Of a DNA stretch of 64,000 nucleotides, positions 17,782-27,706 are shown in pieces. The notes under the pieces are model-generated. The model was not told the origin of the DNA. It ran no database searches and was given only the letters and a program-made list of their open reading frames with translations. Both the position numbers and the translations under genes were made by a program. The stretch is from Trichococcus shcherbakoviae. Its GTDB lineage: Bacteria > Bacillota > Bacilli > Lactobacillales > Aerococcaceae. The stretch covers positions 2,592,501 through 2,656,500 of the forward strand of contig NZ_OY762653.1 in the NCBI RefSeq assembly GCF_963666195.1, read 5' to 3'. Every line of letters begins with the position of its first letter. Positions within the stretch are counted from its first letter, which is position 1.

Positions 17782-19179
17782 ATGACCACAGACCCCAGTA
17801 ATCAGACCTTGCTTTGGCAACTGCTGCTGATTGCGGTATTGACATTGGTGAACGCATTTTTTGCGGCATCCGAAATCGCATTTGTTTCATTGAACAAAAA
17901 TAGGGTGGCGAACCAGGCCATCAAAGGGGATGAAAAAGCGCGAAAAATTTTGGCGCTTTTGGACCATTCCGATGATTTTTTGGCGACTATCCAAGTTGCC
18001 ATTACTTTCGCGGGCTTCCTTTCCAGTGCTTCAGCTGCCAATACTTTCGCAGCCAGACTCGACCCCTATTTGAGTAATATACCCGGAGCTGAACAGGCTG
18101 CCATTCTGATTGTCACGCTAGCACTCTCCTATATTTCCTTGGTATTCGGTGAACTGTATCCGAAACAACTGGGGTTGCAGCGCCCGGAAGAAGTGGCGCG
18201 GGCAGGTGCAGGCTTCATCACTGTCGTTCAAAAGCTGATGAAACCCTTCGTTTGGTTCCTATCCTTTTCCACCAGTGTGTTGGAAAAAATGACGCCGATC
18301 ACGTTCACGAGCGGCAACGATATGTTTTCGCGCGAAGAAGTGCGCGAGCTGCTGGAGAAGAGCAGTGATGAAGGGACCATCGAAAGGATGGAATTCAATA
18401 TGCTGAAAGGGGTGCTTTCCATGGACAACAAAATGGCCCGGGAGGTTATGGTGCCGCGGACGGATACCTTCATGCTGAATGTGAACGATGATGTCGAGGA
18501 GAACATAGAAGCCGCATTGGATTCCCCGTATACCCGCATACCGATTTATGAAGATGACAAGGACAATATCATTGGTGTGTTGCATCTGAAGAATTTGTTG
18601 AAGGAATCCAAGGATACCCCTATAAATCAGATTGATCTGCGAAAAATCATGAATGAGCCTCTTTTTGTTCCGGAAACAATCCTTACGGATGAATTGATGT
18701 CCTATCTGAAGAAAAGCCATAACCAATTGGCGTTGCTACATGACGAATATGGCGGCATGGTGGGGATTGTGACCTTGGAGGACATTCTCGAAGAAATCGT
18801 TGGCGATATCGAGGATGAATACGATGAAAGTTATGTGCTGATCGCGCGGATCGGTGATAATGTATACGAAGCCGATGGGGCTACGCCTTTGCATCGTTTC
18901 AATGACTATTTTGGCACGCAATTTGAATCGGCGGATGTCGATACGATCGCCGGTTATTTGTTGACGGAGTTGGGTGAGTTTCCAGAAGAAAATGAGGAAG
19001 CATCCATCGAAGAGAACGGATTGGTCATCAAAACGTTGGAGTTCGACAATCGCCGCCTGTTGAAAGTCGGGGTGTCTTATATGAACGAAAATGATCGCCC
19101 CGCAAAAGAACGTTTCAAAGAGGACAAGGCAGCGGCAGAGGCTGAAGAAGCCGCTGATTTAACAGAAGAAACAAAATGA
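17782..19179 (+). CDS. CNNM/CorC (hemolysin-like) CBS domain protein
   Basis: Membrane protein of the CNNM/TlyC/YhdP family, several members of which act in Mg2+ or divalent-cation efflux; the hemolysin label is historical. The 465-residue protein has an N-terminal DUF21 membrane domain with about four segments ([22 protein letters not shown] onward to residue 170). Two CBS domains follow ([41 protein letters not shown]), then a C-terminal transporter-associated domain ([17 protein letters not shown]) and an acidic Ala/Glu tail. ATG 17782 has GAAGGAG upstream. Confidence 0.9.
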   Translation: MTTDPSNQTLLWQLLLIAVLTLVNAFFAASEIAFVSLNKNRVANQAIKGDEKARKILALLDHSDDFLATIQVAITFAGFLSSASAANTFAARLDPYLSNIPGAEQAAILIVTLALSYISLVFGELYPKQLGLQRPEEVARAGAGFITVVQKLMKPFVWFLSFSTSVLEKMTPITFTSGNDMFSREEVRELLEKSSDEGTIERMEFNMLKGVLSMDNKMAREVMVPRTDTFMLNVNDDVEENIEAALDSPYTRIPIYEDDKDNIIGVLHLKNLLKESKDTPINQIDLRKIMNEPLFVPETILTDELMSYLKKSHNQLALLHDEYGGMVGIVTLEDILEEIVGDIEDEYDESYVLIARIGDNVYEADGATPLHRFNDYFGTQFESADVDTIAGYLLTELGEFPEENEEASIEENGLVIKTLEFDNRRLLKVGVSYMNENDRPAKERFKEDKAAAEAEEAADLTEETK

Positions 19180-19185
19180 ATACTG

Positions 19186-19235
19186 AGCAGTCTTGCCCGG
19201 ATCGATAAAAGTCGGTCAGGGCGAGGCTGTTTTTT
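19186..19235 (+). terminator. Terminator after the CNNM/CorC gene
   Basis: A long stem with G-U pairs (AGCAGTCTTGCCC / GGGCGAGGCTG) is followed by T6. Confidence 0.87.
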
Positions 19236-19308
19236 GCAATAGGGCTCCTTGGCATGCACACAGATAGCAACACGTAACTGCGGGCTGCATGCTGATGCAA
19301 CGACAATC

Positions 19309-19337
19309 TTGTGGAATGCTCGGATTTCTTGTATAAT
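19309..19337 (+). promoter_or_regulatory. prfC promoter
   Basis: TTGTGG (19309-19314), 17-bp spacer, TATAAT (19332-19337). The stretch TTGTGGAATGC is identical to that in the rluD-mgtE promoter at 10781. Confidence 0.65.
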
Positions 19338-19349
19338 AACAAAGGTATT

Positions 19350-19410
19350 ATCGTGGGTTAGCGTGTGCATATTGCTCATGCTATCTTTTTGTGTAGATAG
19401 CGTTCACGAT
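19350..19410 (+). other. Structured 5' leader of prfC
   Basis: An outer stem ATCGTG (19350) / CACGAT (19405) encloses a perfect 7-bp hairpin GCTATCT / AGATAGC (19380-19401). It lies just downstream of the predicted transcription start and ends about 28 bases before the prfC start codon. No U-run follows, so it is not an obvious attenuator. Confidence 0.4.
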
Positions 19411-19437
19411 GGAGATATTTGGAAAAAGGGGAACAAT

Positions 19438-21015
19438 ATGACTCAAACATTAGCAGATAAAGTAAAAGCAAGAAGAACTTTTGCCATCATTTCCCATCCG
19501 GATGCCGGTAAAACGACCATCACGGAGCAGTTGTTGTTGTTCGGGGGCGCAATCCGCCAAGCAGGGACGGTAAAAGGGAAAAAATCAGGCAGATTCGCCA
19601 AATCGGATTGGATGGATATCGAAAAACAAAGGGGTATTTCGGTAACCAGTTCGGTCATGCAGGTTGATTATGACGGAAAACAGATCAATATTTTGGATAC
19701 GCCCGGGCACGAGGATTTCTCGGAAGATACGTACCGTACGCTGATGGCTGTGGATAGCGCAGTGATGGTCATCGACAGCGGGAAGGGTATTGAGCCCCAG
19801 ACAAAGAAATTATTCAAAGTCTGCAGCATGAGAGGGATTCCGATCTTTACCTTCATCAATAAAATGGACCGTGATGGCCGCGAGCCGATGGATCTGATTG
19901 CGGAATTGGAAGAAGTTTTGGGGATCGAGGCCTATCCGATGAACTGGCCGATGGGCATGGGGAAAAATTTGTTGGGTCTGTATGACATCTACAATAATCG
20001 CGTGGAATTGACTCATCCTGAAGAAAATGAAGACAACGATTTCCTGCCGCTGAATGAAGATGGCGAAATCGAAGGCGATTACCAAGTGACGCAATCAACC
20101 ATCTATACCCAAGCAGTTGAAGATGTTCAATTGTTGAAAGAGGCGGGCAACGACTTTTCGGAAGAAGCGATCGCAGCCGGGAAATTGACGCCTGTCTTCT
20201 TTGGATCAGCTTTGACTGGATTCGGCGTCCAGACATTCTTAGATGCCTTTGTGGATTTTGCTCCAAGCCCAAGTGAGCATGTGACCGTAGCGGAAGAGAT
20301 TGTGGAACCTACGGACGAAAACTTTACCGGCTTCATCTTCAAGATCCAAGCAAATATGAATCCCGCTCACCGAGACAGGATTGCCTTCGTGCGGGTCTGC
20401 TCCGGTGAATTCAAGCCCGGAATGGACGTTTTTGTTCACCGCACCGGCAAAAAGATCAAACTGGCGCATACGACGCAGTTCATGGCCGATTCCCGTGAGC
20501 AAGTCCAAACGGCTGTAGCGGGCGACATCATCGGACTGTACGACACCGGTAACTTCCAAATCGGCGATACAATCTATGAAGGCAAAAAAGGCCTTCAGTT
20601 CGAAGCGTTGCCGCAATTTACACCGGAATTGTTCATGAAAGTCACTCCGAAAAATGTCATGAAGCAGAAATCTTTCCATAAAGGTGTGCAACAGTTGGTT
20701 CAAGAAGGAGCCATCCAATTGTACAAAACCTACCATACAGAAGATTACATTCTGGGTGCGGTCGGCCAATTGCAGTTTGAAGTGTTCCAGTACCGTTTGC
20801 TGCATGAATACAACGCGGAGGTCGAAATGACGCCGATGGGCTCCAAAATTGCCCGCTGGATCGATTCGGATGATCTGGATCCGAACATGTCCTCAAGCCG
20901 TAACTTATTGTGCCGCGACCGTTTCGGCAACCCCGTATTCCTTTTCGAAAACCAATTTGCTATGCGCTGGTTCGAGGATAAATATCCGGAAGTCAAATTG
21001 ACAGCTTTGCTTTGA
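19438..21015 (+). CDS. prfC: Peptide chain release factor 3
   Basis: Translational GTPase that recycles RF1/RF2 from the ribosome after termination. The 525-residue length is typical. GTPase motifs are all visible: G1 [10 protein letters not shown]2 region [11 protein letters not shown]3 DTPGHEDF, G4 NKMDRDG. The domain II segment ([23 protein letters not shown]) distinguishes it from EF-G. ATG 19438 (MTQTLADKV) has AAAAGGGG upstream; an in-frame extension of 63 codons upstream overlaps the promoter and leader and should be discarded. Confidence 0.97.
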   Translation: MTQTLADKVKARRTFAIISHPDAGKTTITEQLLLFGGAIRQAGTVKGKKSGRFAKSDWMDIEKQRGISVTSSVMQVDYDGKQINILDTPGHEDFSEDTYRTLMAVDSAVMVIDSGKGIEPQTKKLFKVCSMRGIPIFTFINKMDRDGREPMDLIAELEEVLGIEAYPMNWPMGMGKNLLGLYDIYNNRVELTHPEENEDNDFLPLNEDGEIEGDYQVTQSTIYTQAVEDVQLLKEAGNDFSEEAIAAGKLTPVFFGSALTGFGVQTFLDAFVDFAPSPSEHVTVAEEIVEPTDENFTGFIFKIQANMNPAHRDRIAFVRVCSGEFKPGMDVFVHRTGKKIKLAHTTQFMADSREQVQTAVAGDIIGLYDTGNFQIGDTIYEGKKGLQFEALPQFTPELFMKVTPKNVMKQKSFHKGVQQLVQEGAIQLYKTYHTEDYILGAVGQLQFEVFQYRLLHEYNAEVEMTPMGSKIARWIDSDDLDPNMSSSRNLLCRDRFGNPVFLFENQFAMRWFEDKYPEVKLTALL

Positions 21016-21040
21016 TTTGAACAAAACAAAAAACAAAACA

Positions 21041-21076
21041 AAAAACGCACATTGCCGAAAAAGCAGTGTGCGTTTT
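21041..21076. terminator. Bidirectional terminator, prfC / DUF1827 gene
   Basis: CGCACATTGC / GCAGTGTGCG form a 10-bp stem with one mismatch, flanked by A-rich sequence on the left and TTTT on the right. Confidence 0.8.
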
Positions 21077-21115
21077 GCGTTAAGAAGAGTTTTTTTCGAG
21101 TGCAGAAAATGTCAA

Positions 21116-21391
21116 TCATTTCAGATGAGATAGCTCCACGAAGTTATGACCAGGCATAACTTCCACATCGTCAACGGTAAGGTGCAACAATTTCGTCAGC
21201 ACAAAGTCGATTTCGCTTTGTTTTACGCGACGATTTTTGTTGAGGATGATGACATCCTCATGTGTTGCGGCACCGGTAAAGATGACTGTAGTTTGTCCCA
21301 AAGAATACACTTTGACAAATTGAGCATCGGTGTTGGCCAATTGCTCACGTACAAGATCAGCGTGGCTATTTGTAACATCGATCAATTTCAT
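21116..21391 (-). CDS. DUF1827 family protein
   Basis: Small protein of 91 residues (MKLIDVTNSHADLVREQLANTD...) matching my recollection of the Lactobacillales DUF1827 family, function unknown. No signal peptide or membrane segment; the composition suggests a compact alpha/beta fold. AGGGGTG lies eight bases upstream of the start on the minus strand. It sits downstream of clpE in the same direction, but clpE has its own terminator, so it is probably a separate unit. Confidence 0.8.
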   Translation of the reverse strand: MKLIDVTNSHADLVREQLANTDAQFVKVYSLGQTTVIFTGAATHEDVIILNKNRRVKQSEIDFVLTKLLHLTVDDVEVMPGHNFVELSHLK

Positions 21392-21496
21392 GGACGAACA
21401 CCCCTAACTTAGGTTGGCTGTTTATAGAATAATTATATAACAACTGTTGATTTATTTAAAGGGTAAAGAAATAAATGAATAATTTTCATTGCCTTT

Positions 21497-21538
21497 CAAA
21501 AGAAAAAGGCAAGAGTCCATTCATGAACTCTTGCCTTT
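21497..21538 (-). terminator. Terminator of clpE
   Basis: A perfect 12-bp stem (AAAGGCAAGAGT / ACTCTTGCCTTT), followed on the minus strand by TTTCTTTT, 14 bases beyond the clpE stop. Confidence 0.92.
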
Positions 21539-21551
21539 GCGAAAGCGTATC

Positions 21552-23756
21552 TTATTCAGATACCGTTGTTTCTGTGCGTTCGACTTTGCTGACGACCATC
21601 AGATTGCCTTCTTCATCTGCGTCGACAAATAAATCTTTGATTTTAGGATTATCCAAGTAGAATTCGGCTACCTGGTCCTCAATCTGATCCTGGATGACAC
21701 GGCGCAGTGGACGTGCACCCATGCTTGGGTCATAGCCCAGATCGATGAGGCGGTTTTTTGCTTTCTGTGAGACAGTAACGCTGATTTCTTTATCCTTAAG
21801 CAATTCGTTGACGTCATCCAACATAAGCGTGACGATGCTGCTCAAATTCTCTTTGGACAATTGGTTGAACTCGACGATCGCATCGAAGCGGTTGATGAAT
21901 TCAGGTTTGAAGTAATCGCTCAAGCGATTCAGGATGGAATGCGTCTTGCCTTTCATGGCTGCGCCGAAACCTACACTTGCTTCCTGGACGCCTGTGCCGG
22001 CGTTGCTGGTCATGATGATGATGGTGTCCTTGAAGCTGACGGTTCTGCCTTGGGAGTCCGTCAGGCGGCCGTCATCAAGGATCTGCAGGAAGAGATGCAT
22101 CACGTCCGGGTGGGCTTTTTCGACTTCATCGAGAAGCAGAATGCTGTAGGGACTGCGGCGGACACGCTCGGTCAATTGGCCGGCTTCGTCGTAGCCGATG
22201 TACCCAGGAGGCGAACCGATCAATTTGGAGACGGCGTGTTTTTCCATGTATTCGCTCATATCGAAGCGGATAATCGCATCCTCGGTCCCGAACATTTCGA
22301 TCGCCAACTGTTTGGCCAATTCGGTCTTGCCGACACCGGTAGGTCCCACAAACAAGAAGGAGCCGATCGGGCGGTTTTTGCGGCTTAATCCGATCCGGTT
22401 TCTGCGGATCGCTTTGGATACTTTGTCGATGGCTTCGTCCTGGCCGATGACATTTTTCTTCAGATCGCTATCAAGATTCCTCAATTGCGTTTGTTCTTTT
22501 TCAAGTAACTCACCTACCGGAATATTTGTTTTGATCTCAATAATCTTTTGGATATCCTGTTCCGTGACGACGGGATCGCCATCGGCCGGCGTCGGATTCT
22601 GTTTCATCTTGTTCAGATTGGTGATCTGATCGCGATAATAGGCAGCTTTTTCGTAATCTTCCGCATGCAGGGCTGCTTGTTTTTCCTGTTCCGCCGCTTC
22701 GATGCGTTCCTCGATCTGTTGCGGATCGATGGGCTTAATGGTCAGGTTCTTTTTGGATCCGGACTCATCGAGCAAGTCGATGGCTTTGTCCGGAAGGAAG
22801 CGATCCTGGATATAGCGGTGCGATAATTTGACAGCCGCTTCCAGTGCTTTATCCGAATATTTGACGTGATGATAATCTTCGTATTTCGGACGGATGCCTT
22901 GGAGAATGATCAAAGTCTGTTCAGGTGTCGGTTCATTCACCCGGACGGGCTGGAATCGGCGTTCCAAAGCAGCGTCTTTTTCGATTCTGCGGTACTCATT
23001 CAGCGTCGTGGCGCCGACCAATTGCAGTTCGCCTCTCGCAAGGGCGGGCTTCAGGATATTGCCTGCATCCATGCTTCCCTCAGCGTTTCCTGCCCCGACG
23101 ATTTCATGGATTTCATCGATGAAGAGGATGATTTGTTTGTTTGCACGGATTTCATCCATCAATTTCTGCATCCGTTCCTCGAATTGGCCGCGGATGCCGG
23201 TTCCTTGGACGAGTGAGACGACATCCAAGCGGATCACTTCTTTGTCCAGCAATTTCTGAGGAACATCACCGTCCACGATTTTTTGGGCAAGGCCTTCCAC
23301 CACAGCTGTTTTGCCGACTCCAGCCTCGCCTGTGAGTACCGGATTGTTTTTCGTGCGGCGATTCAGGATTTCGATGACGCGTGCGATTTCACTGTCTCTT
23401 CCGATGACAGGATCGATGCCGCCATCGCGGGCCAATTGCGTCAGGTTGATGCCGTATTCGTCCAGCAAGCCGCCTTTGCCGCCGCCTTTTCCTCCACGGG
23501 CAGATTCAGGGGCAGGAGGCTGTTGGAAATTCTGTTCTTGGTTTTGCTGCATTTTCTTGAAGAAGGAATCCAGATTACCGAAAGAAAAAGGGTCTACAGG
23601 GCCTTGGGATCTTGGATTCGGATTGTTTTGTTGCGATTGAGCGGCTTTGAATTCTTGATAGCAACTCTGGCATAAGTCGATTTGGCGTCTTTGTCCATTC
23701 ACGCTGGCATACAGATGAATGGAAGCTTGGTTTTTTTCGCAATTTTGACAAAGCAT
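21552..23756 (-). CDS. clpE: ATP-dependent Clp protease ATP-binding subunit ClpE
   Basis: Hsp100 unfoldase that works with ClpP on heat- or disulfide-damaged proteins. The 734-residue protein has the ClpE-specific N-terminal zinc finger (Cys3/Cys6 and Cys29/Cys32) and a Gln/Asn/Gly-rich linker to about residue 95. The first AAA+ domain has Walker A GEAGVGKT, a UVR-like coiled-coil insert follows ([15 protein letters not shown]), and the second AAA+ domain has Walker A GPTGVGKT. The ATG at 23756 gives the finger directly at the N-terminus and has AAAGGAAG upstream; a start nine codons earlier is less likely. Two CtsR-like boxes overlap the promoter. Confidence 0.97.
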   Translation of the reverse strand: MLCQNCEKNQASIHLYASVNGQRRQIDLCQSCYQEFKAAQSQQNNPNPRSQGPVDPFSFGNLDSFFKKMQQNQEQNFQQPPAPESARGGKGGGKGGLLDEYGINLTQLARDGGIDPVIGRDSEIARVIEILNRRTKNNPVLTGEAGVGKTAVVEGLAQKIVDGDVPQKLLDKEVIRLDVVSLVQGTGIRGQFEERMQKLMDEIRANKQIILFIDEIHEIVGAGNAEGSMDAGNILKPALARGELQLVGATTLNEYRRIEKDAALERRFQPVRVNEPTPEQTLIILQGIRPKYEDYHHVKYSDKALEAAVKLSHRYIQDRFLPDKAIDLLDESGSKKNLTIKPIDPQQIEERIEAAEQEKQAALHAEDYEKAAYYRDQITNLNKMKQNPTPADGDPVVTEQDIQKIIEIKTNIPVGELLEKEQTQLRNLDSDLKKNVIGQDEAIDKVSKAIRRNRIGLSRKNRPIGSFLFVGPTGVGKTELAKQLAIEMFGTEDAIIRFDMSEYMEKHAVSKLIGSPPGYIGYDEAGQLTERVRRSPYSILLLDEVEKAHPDVMHLFLQILDDGRLTDSQGRTVSFKDTIIIMTSNAGTGVQEASVGFGAAMKGKTHSILNRLSDYFKPEFINRFDAIVEFNQLSKENLSSIVTLMLDDVNELLKDKEISVTVSQKAKNRLIDLGYDPSMGARPLRRVIQDQIEDQVAEFYLDNPKIKDLFVDADEEGNLMVVSKVERTETTVSE

Positions 23757-23836
23757 GGCAATCTTCCTTTCTATGTGGATCATAGCTACATGTATATTAT
23801 AGTAGTAACGGCTAAGGAATTCTCGTGAGAAGGTAT

Positions 23837-23892
23837 CCTGACCAACTCTGACCTTATGATCCCATTATACATTGACCTATTTTGACTTTCAA
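23837..23892 (-). promoter_or_regulatory. clpE promoter with two CtsR-like operators
   Basis: On the minus strand TTGAAA (23887-23892), 17-bp spacer and TATAAT (23864-23869) form a strong promoter. Box 1, AGTCAAAATAGGTCAAT (23871-23887), lies in the spacer and matches the CtsR heptad direct repeat (A/GGTCAAA-NAN-A/GGTCAAA) almost fully. Box 2, GGTCAGAGTTGGTCAGG (23837-23853), is a degenerate second copy downstream of the -10. This arrangement predicts CtsR repression relieved by heat or thiol stress. Confidence 0.85.
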
Positions 23893-24078
23893 GTAGTTTG
23901 CCTTGAAACGAAACGAAAATTTTATAGCGGGACGCCATTCAGCCTAACGGAATGGTTGTATTAAATTAGTGGCATTTCGGCAATTATGACAAAAATTTGA
24001 ACGAATCTGGTTAAAACAGTTGTAGTATAAAGCGAAAGATGGTAATCTTATTCAATGAAAGGGTTATTTTTAGTCCGT

Positions 24079-24106
24079 GTTTCCATTTTTCTGTTATAAT
24101 GGAAAC
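24079..24106 (+). promoter_or_regulatory. ptsH promoter with palindromic operator candidate
   Basis: An extended -10 (TGTTATAAT, hexamer 24095-24100) lies inside a perfect 8-bp inverted repeat GTTTCCAT / ATGGAAAC with a 12-nt centre. The repeat could be a repressor site or a start-proximal hairpin. I see no catabolite-responsive cre element. The remaining gap between clpE and ptsH (23893-24078) has only a small CCATTC/GAATGG hairpin near 23937-23956. Confidence 0.5.
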
Positions 24107-24153
24107 GTATTAAAAATACCTTAAATAAATACATCTCAAAAGGGGTTTATGAC

Positions 24154-24420
24154 ATGGAAAGAAAAGAATATCACGTAATCGCAGAAACAGGGATTCACGC
24201 ACGTCCAGCAACTTTATTGGTGCAAACTGCAAGCAAATTTAATTCAGATATCAATTTAGAATACAAAGGTAAATCAGTTAACTTAAAATCCATCATGGGT
24301 GTAATGTCATTAGGCGTAGGCCAAGGCGCTGATGTTGTCATCACTGCAGAAGGTCCGGACGAAGCAGACGCTATGGCTGGAATCACTGAAACAATGGTAA
24401 AAGAAGGGCTAGCAGAGTAA
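24154..24420 (+). CDS. ptsH: Phosphocarrier protein HPr
   Basis: Cytosolic phosphocarrier of the sugar phosphotransferase system: accepts phosphate from enzyme I on His15 (GIHARPAT) and passes it to sugar-specific EIIA domains. The regulatory Ser46 ([11 protein letters not shown]), target of HPr kinase in Firmicutes, is present, so it can act as CcpA co-repressor. The 88-residue length is standard. AAAAGGGG precedes the start. The stop is one base before the ptsI start. Confidence 0.98.
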   Translation: MERKEYHVIAETGIHARPATLLVQTASKFNSDINLEYKGKSVNLKSIMGVMSLGVGQGADVVITAEGPDEADAMAGITETMVKEGLAE

Positions 24421-24421
24421 T

Positions 24422-26155
24422 ATGAAAAACCACTTACAAGGAATAGCAGCTAGTGACGGTATTGCAATCGCGAAAGCGTATTTGCTTACTGAACCGGATC
24501 TATCCTTTGAGAAGCGTAAAGTGGAAGATTCAGAAGGCGAAATTGCTCGCCTTTTGCAAAGCTTTGAAACCGCTAAATCAGAGGTAAGTGCAATCAGAGA
24601 CAAAGCGGCAGTGTCACTTGGCGAAGAAGAAGCACAAGTTTTTGATGCACATTTAATGGTATTATCCGATCCAGAAATGATTGGATCAATGAACTCCAAC
24701 ATCCGCGACAACGGTGTGAATGCTGAATCAGCACTTTCTGATGTTGCCGGCATGTTCATCGGTATGTTCGAAGCGATGGAAGACAATCCATACATGCAAG
24801 AACGTGCTGCGGATATCCGCGACGTTACGGAGCGTGTATTGAGCCACTTGTTGGGCGTCAAAATCCCTAACCCATCGTCAATCACTGAAGAAGTGATCGT
24901 CGTTGCAAAAGATTTGACTCCTAGTGATACTGCTCAATTGAACCGTGATTATGTAAAAGGATTCGTTACCGACATCGGTGGACGCACATCCCACAGCGCA
25001 ATCATGGCCCGTTCTTTGGAGATTCCTGCAATCGTAGGTTCAAAAGAAATCACACAAATCGTCAAAGATGGCGATATCATCATTTTGGATGGTTTGGACG
25101 GCGACGTCTTCATCAATCCTGATGAAGAAACATTAGCTGCATACAAGAAGAAAGCTGAAGAGTTCTCTGCGATGCAAGCTGAATGGCACAAACTGAAGAA
25201 TGCAGATACAGTGACAGCAGACGGTAAACACATCGAATTGGCAGCCAATATCGGAACGCCTAAAGATTTGGAAGGCGTTATCGCCAACGGCGCTGAAGCA
25301 GTAGGTCTATATCGTACTGAATTCCTGTACATGGATTCTTCGGACTTCCCGACAGAAGATGAGCAATTCGATGCTTATAAAACTGTTTTGGAAGGCATGG
25401 AAGGCAAACCTGTCGTAGTTCGTACAATGGACATCGGTGGGGACAAAGAATTGCCTTATTTGGAATTGCCGAAAGAAATGAATCCATTCTTGGGTTACCG
25501 TGCAATCCGTATTTGTTTGGCTGAGCCAGAAATGTTCCGTACACAATTGCGTGCATTGTTGCGTGCTTCCGTTTACGGTAAATTGCGCATCATGTTCCCG
25601 ATGATTTCGACTCTGAACGAATTCAGAGCTGCAAAAGCGATGTTGGATGAAGAAAAAGCGAATCTATTAGCCGATGGCGTAGAAGTCGCTGATGATATCC
25701 AAGTAGGTATCATGATCGAAATCCCAGCAGCAGCTGTTTTAGCTCATCAATTCGCTAAAGAAGTAGATTTCTTCAGTATCGGAACAAATGACTTGATCCA
25801 ATACACAATGGCGGCAGACCGCATGAACCAACAAGTTTCGTACTTGTATCAACCATACAACCCAGCTATCCTTACGCTGATCAAGCATGTTATCGATGCT
25901 TCTCATGCTGAAGGCAAATGGACTGGTATGTGTGGCGAGATGGCCGGCGATCAAACAGCGGTTCCGTTGTTGGTAGGTCTTGGTTTGGATGAGTTCTCCA
26001 TGAGCGCATCCAGCGTCCTGAAAACACGCAGCTTGATGAAACGCTTGGATTCCAAAGAAATGGAAAAACTAGCGGACAAAGCGATCAATGAATGTACGAC
26101 TGTTGAAGAAGTCATTGCATTGGTTGAAGAAATGAAAGCTAAATTAGTAGACTAA
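24422..26155 (+). CDS. ptsI: PTS enzyme I (phosphoenolpyruvate-protein phosphotransferase)
   Basis: Transfers phosphate from phosphoenolpyruvate to HPr, the first step of all PTS sugar uptake. The 577-residue protein carries the active His191 in [18 protein letters not shown], the PEP-binding TIM-barrel motifs ([24 protein letters not shown]) and the C-terminal catalytic Cys in [11 protein letters not shown]. Translationally coupled to ptsH (start one base after its stop), with a strong terminator after it. Confidence 0.98.
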   Translation: MKNHLQGIAASDGIAIAKAYLLTEPDLSFEKRKVEDSEGEIARLLQSFETAKSEVSAIRDKAAVSLGEEEAQVFDAHLMVLSDPEMIGSMNSNIRDNGVNAESALSDVAGMFIGMFEAMEDNPYMQERAADIRDVTERVLSHLLGVKIPNPSSITEEVIVVAKDLTPSDTAQLNRDYVKGFVTDIGGRTSHSAIMARSLEIPAIVGSKEITQIVKDGDIIILDGLDGDVFINPDEETLAAYKKKAEEFSAMQAEWHKLKNADTVTADGKHIELAANIGTPKDLEGVIANGAEAVGLYRTEFLYMDSSDFPTEDEQFDAYKTVLEGMEGKPVVVRTMDIGGDKELPYLELPKEMNPFLGYRAIRICLAEPEMFRTQLRALLRASVYGKLRIMFPMISTLNEFRAAKAMLDEEKANLLADGVEVADDIQVGIMIEIPAAAVLAHQFAKEVDFFSIGTNDLIQYTMAADRMNQQVSYLYQPYNPAILTLIKHVIDASHAEGKWTGMCGEMAGDQTAVPLLVGLGLDEFSMSASSVLKTRSLMKRLDSKEMEKLADKAINECTTVEEVIALVEEMKAKLVD

Positions 26156-26168
26156 GCCGATTCAGGTT

Positions 26169-26205
26169 AAAAAGGCCGGGCATGCTTGCATGCCTGGCCT
26201 TTTTG
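26169..26205 (+). terminator. Terminator of ptsHI
   Basis: A near-perfect long stem (AAAAAGGCCGGGCATGC / GCATGCCTGGCCTTTTT) ending in T5. Confidence 0.94.
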
Positions 26206-26302
26206 TGTGCCTGCGATTTCAAACCGATCATGGATATACAGTCCGTTATATGCTCATCCCGTTTCGGGCGGATATATTTTGAAAAGTAGGTCTGCGGGAT
26301 GA

Positions 26303-26331
26303 GTGACAAATATCAGAATGTTCTATATACT
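26303..26331 (+). promoter_or_regulatory. Promoter of the GT4 glycosyltransferase gene
   Basis: GTGACA (26303-26308), 17-bp spacer, TATACT (26326-26331), about 50 bases before the start. Confidence 0.65.
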
Positions 26332-26381
26332 GAATATATTGAGCAATTATAAATTTGATGGGATTTTTTCGAGGTGAAATC

Positions 26382-27587
26382 ATGAGAATAGGCATGTTTA
26401 CAGATTCGTATTTTCCTCAAGTGAGCGGGGTATCCACTTCAATCCGCACCTTGAAAGAGGAATTGGAGGCAGAAGGTCATGAGGTCATCATTTTTACCAC
26501 AACCGACCCGAAAGCTGACGAAGCTGAAGAAAATATAATCCGTTTGACCAGTATCCCGTTCTTGTCTTTCAAAGATCGTCGGGTTGCGGTGAAAGGGATG
26601 AACAAAGCGTTGAAGGAAGCGAAGAAACAGAATATCGATATCGTGCATACGCATACGGAGTTCAGTTTGGGATTGACGGGCAAATTTGTTGGCTATATGC
26701 TGCAGATTCCGACAGTGCATACCTACCACACCATGTACGAAAAATATCTGCACTACATCGCTAAAGGGAAAGTTGTGAAGCCCCGGGCTGTTAAGATAGC
26801 CTCCCGTTATTTCTGCAACAGTACGATGGGCATCATTGCTCCAAGCGAGCAAATGAAGGAGAAATTGGCATCTTACAACATCTACAAGGAAATCCGCGTC
26901 ATCCCAACGGGTGTCAAGATACCAGAACGGATTGCCGGCATCAAAACCAGCAAGCGCAAAGAGTTGGGCATTTCGGATTCCGAATTGGTGCTGCTCTCCC
27001 TCAGCAGGTTGTCCTCAGAAAAAAATCTGGACAAGCTTGTTCATGCCTTTCCTGAGGTTGTCGAAGCCTACCCGTCCGCGAAGCTTGTGTTTGTCGGGGA
27101 TGGGCCGATGCGCCATGAATTGGAAGCGCTGGTGTCGGAAATGGATTTGACCCGAAACGTGATTTTCGTCGGCGAAGTGAGAAATGAAGATGTGAGCGAA
27201 TATTACCAGATGGCGGATATTTATATCAATGCTTCAGAATCTGAGACGCAAGGCTTGACCTACTTGGAATCAATCGTGAACGGGTGTCCGGTCATCGCGA
27301 AACGGAATGACTATTTATCCGGTCTGATAACAGAGGATAGCTTAGGGATGTTGTTCGAAGAGGATGACAAAATCGGCAAGACAATCATCGCCTATGCGGA
27401 CTTTTTTCATAGTTCCGATGTTGCGATCAACCAAGAAGTATGGGATGAACTGATGCAGGAAATTTCTTCAAAAGCATTTGCGGGTGCCGTATTGAGCTAT
27501 TATCAAACAAGTATCGACATTTATGAATCGCAGCCGCGCGAAGAATTGAAATTGAGAGTGAATCTCCTGGAAAAAATCAAACGTTGA
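26382..27587 (+). CDS. GT4 family glycosyltransferase, probably lipid glucosyltransferase
   Basis: GT-B-fold glycosyltransferase of 401 residues. N-terminal acceptor domain: MRIGMFTDSYFPQVSGVSTSI, HTHTEFSLG and HTYHTMYEKYLHYI. C-terminal donor domain: LLSLSRLSSEKNLDKLV, FVGDGP, and the EX7E-type segment SESETQGLTYLE. The N-terminal pattern resembles 1,2-diacylglycerol 3-glucosyltransferases that make glycolipid anchors of lipoteichoic acid, so that is the most likely role, by family resemblance only. ATG 26382 has GAGGTGAAA upstream; an earlier in-frame ATG at 26355 is less likely. Monocistronic, with its own promoter and terminator. Confidence 0.85.
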   Translation: MRIGMFTDSYFPQVSGVSTSIRTLKEELEAEGHEVIIFTTTDPKADEAEENIIRLTSIPFLSFKDRRVAVKGMNKALKEAKKQNIDIVHTHTEFSLGLTGKFVGYMLQIPTVHTYHTMYEKYLHYIAKGKVVKPRAVKIASRYFCNSTMGIIAPSEQMKEKLASYNIYKEIRVIPTGVKIPERIAGIKTSKRKELGISDSELVLLSLSRLSSEKNLDKLVHAFPEVVEAYPSAKLVFVGDGPMRHELEALVSEMDLTRNVIFVGEVRNEDVSEYYQMADIYINASESETQGLTYLESIVNGCPVIAKRNDYLSGLITEDSLGMLFEEDDKIGKTIIAYADFFHSSDVAINQEVWDELMQEISSKAFAGAVLSYYQTSIDIYESQPREELKLRVNLLEKIKR

Positions 27588-27594
27588 GCCTGAA

Positions 27595-27641
27595 CGCCGG
27601 GAAGCAGATTGCTTGGATAATCTGTTTCCCGGCGCTTTTTT
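27595..27641 (+). terminator. Terminator of the GT4 gene
   Basis: A 16-bp stem (CGCCGGGAAGCAGATT with its complement, one G-U pair) followed by CTTTTTT. Confidence 0.94.
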
Positions 27642-27706
27642 GTTTTTATCTGCGCTAGGCGTAAGGTATACTGTTAACATAGCGTTTAGAAGGGACGGTT
27701 GTACAA

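Noticed and set aside
23941-24078. A second ptsH promoter or a cre site
   Set aside because: TTGAAC at 23997 has no -10 at acceptable distance, and no sequence resembles a catabolite-responsive element.
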